Shown piece after piece: positions 31,936 to 33,960 of a stretch of DNA of 33,960 bases (position 1 is the stretch's first letter; each line of letters begins with the position of its first letter). The notes below the pieces were generated by a model. The model saw only the letters and a program-made list of their open reading frames with translations. It was not told the DNA's origin and did no database searches. Position numbers and translations under genes: made by a program. The stretch is from NCBI GenBank assembly GCA_023474025.1, contig JAMCYH010000276.1:1-33960 (forward strand), given 5' to 3'. The stretch is from Deltaproteobacteria bacterium. Its GTDB lineage: Bacteria > Desulfobacterota > Desulfomonilia > Desulfomonilales > Desulfomonilaceae.

Positions 31936-33423
31936 TCAGCGCCCCCCTTTGCCGTGCCCTGCGTGTGGACCGGTAACCGTTCCAGGAGTGGATTCAGAGG
32001 AGTAAGCTGAGCCTTTAGTTTCAGGCTGGAAAGGATTCATCATGCTGGGTTCGCCGAGTATCTGAATGGAGCTGTCGATTTGAAAATTGCCTTTGGTGAC
32101 AACTTCTTCCCCTTCTTTCAAGCCCTGGTAAATTACATATCCGTCCCCTGCCTTAGGGCCGAGAATAACTTCTCTCTGCTCGTAAGTCGGCTGATCCTGA
32201 TTAGGAACATTCACATAAACCAGGGACCGTGTTCCAGTGTAGAGGACCGCGGTTTCAGGTATAACCAAAGGAAGTATAGTATGCCTTGCGTCAGCGTATC
32301 CATATGCGCTTGCCGGTTGTAGAGGTTGTTTGCTCTGGGGGCAGATTCCCGGTTCCGAACTGACTTCATCAGGATGAAACGGGCAGATGTATTTCCCGAT
32401 CCAGTCAGAGTTGATTACCCTCCCTTTGCCGTCGATCTCCACCTGAATCACCGAATTGACGAACATGTGTGGCTTTAATTCGAACTCAGGGTTCGCCGCG
32501 TCAACCCTGACATTTACCGTACGAGTGTTCATGTCCAGAACCGGGTCAATGAAAATGATTTTGCCGCTGTAAGTCTTTCCAGGGATGGCGGCGGTAGTAA
32601 AAGTCACGTCCTGTCCATACCTGATCCATGGCATGTTTCGCTCGTAGGCGTCGAGTTTAACCCATACATGGGACAAGTCGTTTATTATAAACATCTCTTG
32701 TCCCTCTTTGACGAACTGGCCGAGGATGGCGTTCTTTTTCATCACAACGCCGCTTATAGGCGCCCGTAATGTTATATAAAGATCAGGTTTTCTGCTTTCT
32801 CGAATACGCTTGACCTGCTCTTTTGTAAGACCATATTGCATGAGTTTTTCTTCGGCGCCGCGTATGATTCCCTCAGTGTCTCCGCTCTTTATGCTTTCGA
32901 ACAACTCAACCTGTGTTTTGATTAGTGTAGGGCTCCAGATTGTGACCATTGGGTCGCCTTTTTTTACCCTGACCCCGGTAAAATCTATGAAAACCTGGTC
33001 GAGTCGGCCATCGATACGAGCTGTGAGAGCCGCTAATCTGGTTTCAGCGTCGAAGACCATCCCCACCAACCGTAATCTTTTGAACGCTCTTTCTCTTTTG
33101 ACAGCCTTGGTCTGCACTTCCGCAAGCATTTTTGCTTCCGGAGACATAACATAACGAACTGGGCGGGGTGTGGCTGAGGGGGCCATGTTCATGTCCGGGG
33201 ACATATTGCCTGAACTCATGTCCATATCCATGGGCGGAGCGTCTTTTTGTCCCGAAGCCATGGTGTTCTTCTCCGGCCGCGATAAAGTGTGAGATTCCGC
33301 CGCCAGGACGGTTGCCGGATTTAGGCTGTATAGACAATTGATAAAAACAATAGTGACTATCACTGCTGTGATTAGTGATATTTTACGGATTGATCTCACG
33401 ACTATTGAACCAGTCCCCTTCAT
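31936..33423 (-). CDS. cusB: Heavy-metal RND adaptor protein (CusB-like)
   Basis: 495 residues, periplasmic, linking the CusA pump to an outer-membrane channel. Signal peptide/anchor at about 10-42 (LITAVIVTIVFINCLYSL to VLAA), then a Met-rich stretch (MDMDMSSGNMSPDMNMAPSA) expected to bind Cu(I), lipoyl halves (LAALTARIDGRLDQVF; RAPISGVVMKKNAILGQFVK), a hairpin and barrel domains (WVKLDAYERNMPWIRYGQDV). Inserted at about 340-370 is a heavy-metal-binding domain, YICPFHPDEVSSEPGICPQS, with two Cys and a His. I choose the ATG at 33423 since GAGGAG lies 6 bases upstream. It is followed by cusA after two bases. No outer-membrane CusC gene is seen in the window. Confidence 0.93.
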   Translation of the reverse strand: MKGTGSIVVRSIRKISLITAVIVTIVFINCLYSLNPATVLAAESHTLSRPEKNTMASGQKDAPPMDMDMSSGNMSPDMNMAPSATPRPVRYVMSPEAKMLAEVQTKAVKRERAFKRLRLVGMVFDAETRLAALTARIDGRLDQVFIDFTGVRVKKGDPMVTIWSPTLIKTQVELFESIKSGDTEGIIRGAEEKLMQYGLTKEQVKRIRESRKPDLYITLRAPISGVVMKKNAILGQFVKEGQEMFIINDLSHVWVKLDAYERNMPWIRYGQDVTFTTAAIPGKTYSGKIIFIDPVLDMNTRTVNVRVDAANPEFELKPHMFVNSVIQVEIDGKGRVINSDWIGKYICPFHPDEVSSEPGICPQSKQPLQPASAYGYADARHTILPLVIPETAVLYTGTRSLVYVNVPNQDQPTYEQREVILGPKAGDGYVIYQGLKEGEEVVTKGNFQIDSSIQILGEPSMMNPFQPETKGSAYSSESTPGTVTGPHAGHGKGGR

Positions 33424-33566
33424 GGATCGCTCCTCTTTTAATCCACTCACTTGGTTTGCAGAACAAAGCGGTTTTTGAGCCTAAGTTGTTATGGCCCGGC
33501 CCATGCCCGAGTTCTACTTTCGAAGTGTACATTGAGGTACCGATGTACACAAACAAATTTTTCAAA

Positions 33567-33794
33567 TCAGTTTCTGTTCTTGTTCGGTTTGACCGTGTGC
33601 TTGTTCTCATGCTGGAAGAGTTTGTCCGCCTCATCCTCTATGGCCTTAAATGCAGCGTCCCTTTTCTTCTGTTCAGCCACCTCTTCCTGGTAACGCTTCT
33701 GCAACCTCCAAAAACTCCTGTCCGAAGCAGTTGCGGGAAGAGCGGCGCCGAGTAATGCTACCAATGTCACCATTAATATCAATCTTCTCATCAT
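33567..33794 (-). CDS. Small exported protein at the head of the copper cluster
   Basis: 75 residues: signal peptide (MMRRLILMVTLVALLGAALP, then ATAS) and a mature portion of about 50 residues, helical, highly charged and coiled-coil-like (LQKRYQEEVAEQKKRDAAFK; EDEADKLFQHENKHTVK), with two His near the C-terminus. GGAGG lies 6 bases upstream of the ATG at 33794, which decides the start. It precedes the CusB-like adaptor by about 145 bp on the same strand. Periplasmic metal carriers such as CusF have a similar place in cus operons, but this protein has no CusF fold signature and no Met cluster, so no function is assigned. Confidence 0.75.
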   Translation of the reverse strand: MMRRLILMVTLVALLGAALPATASDRSFWRLQKRYQEEVAEQKKRDAAFKAIEDEADKLFQHENKHTVKPNKNRN

Positions 33795-33960
33795 GGTTCT
33801 CCTCCCCAAGTAAAATTTCCCTAGCTCAGTGCGACACGAAATCTACTAACTGCCGGCGGTTTAGGGATTAACACGTCATGAGAACAGTGTTCAGGAACCC
33901 GAGTTCCAATTTCAACTCGCTTAAATTCCTATCTCTCGACTTTATAGATACGTTAAGGCG

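Overview
The window looks like the chromosome of a Gram-negative, probably strictly or facultatively anaerobic bacterium, most plausibly a deltaproteobacterial (Desulfobacterota) lineage. This is inference from gene content: an OadB-type sodium-pump subunit, a NosL-like protein, a Ser/Thr kinase fused to an FGE/SUMF1-like domain, outer-envelope efflux systems and dTDP-sugar genes. No rRNA or other taxonomic marker is present, so the lineage is a weak call.

Left part, about 1-10280, ordinary core-like DNA: the end of an unknown gene and an RND membrane-fusion protein on the + strand; then a long minus-strand run that reads, in transcription order, OadB-type sodium pump subunit, a signal-peptide/one-TM protein, rfbA, an rfbC-like epimerase, rfbB and ispG. 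Next come a soluble PAS histidine kinase (+), a D-Ala-D-Ala carboxypeptidase (-), a small unknown gene (+) and a divergent PII protein (-).

Middle part, about 10286-25228, an integrated mobile element. It begins at a tRNA-Arg(CCU) gene, whose 3' end is followed 25 bp later by a tyrosine integrase and an overlapping excisionase-like gene. Cargo is sparse, with long gene-poor stretches: Sel1-repeat protein, unknown proteins, a serine recombinase coupled to a ribbon-helix-helix-like gene, a zinc-ribbon protein, an Arc/CopG-like regulator with about 51-bp tandem repeats upstream, a small secreted protein, a possible replication initiator preceded by an attenuator-like terminator and a frameshifted CopG-like gene, a small phage-like gene followed by a long hairpin, and an IS4-family element with a broken transposase. 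Several genes carry frameshifts or in-frame stops, so the element appears to be decaying. I found no second copy of the tRNA 3' end, so its right border is unresolved.

Right part, about 25287-33794, a minus-strand copper/silver-handling cluster: small secreted protein, CusB-like adaptor, CusA-like RND pump, membrane Ser/Thr kinase with an FGE-like exterior domain, and a NosL-like copper-binding protein. The adaptor and pump would export Cu(I)/Ag(I) from periplasm or cytoplasm, NosL could hold periplasmic copper, and the kinase could sense the envelope state; the kinase link is inferred from position only.
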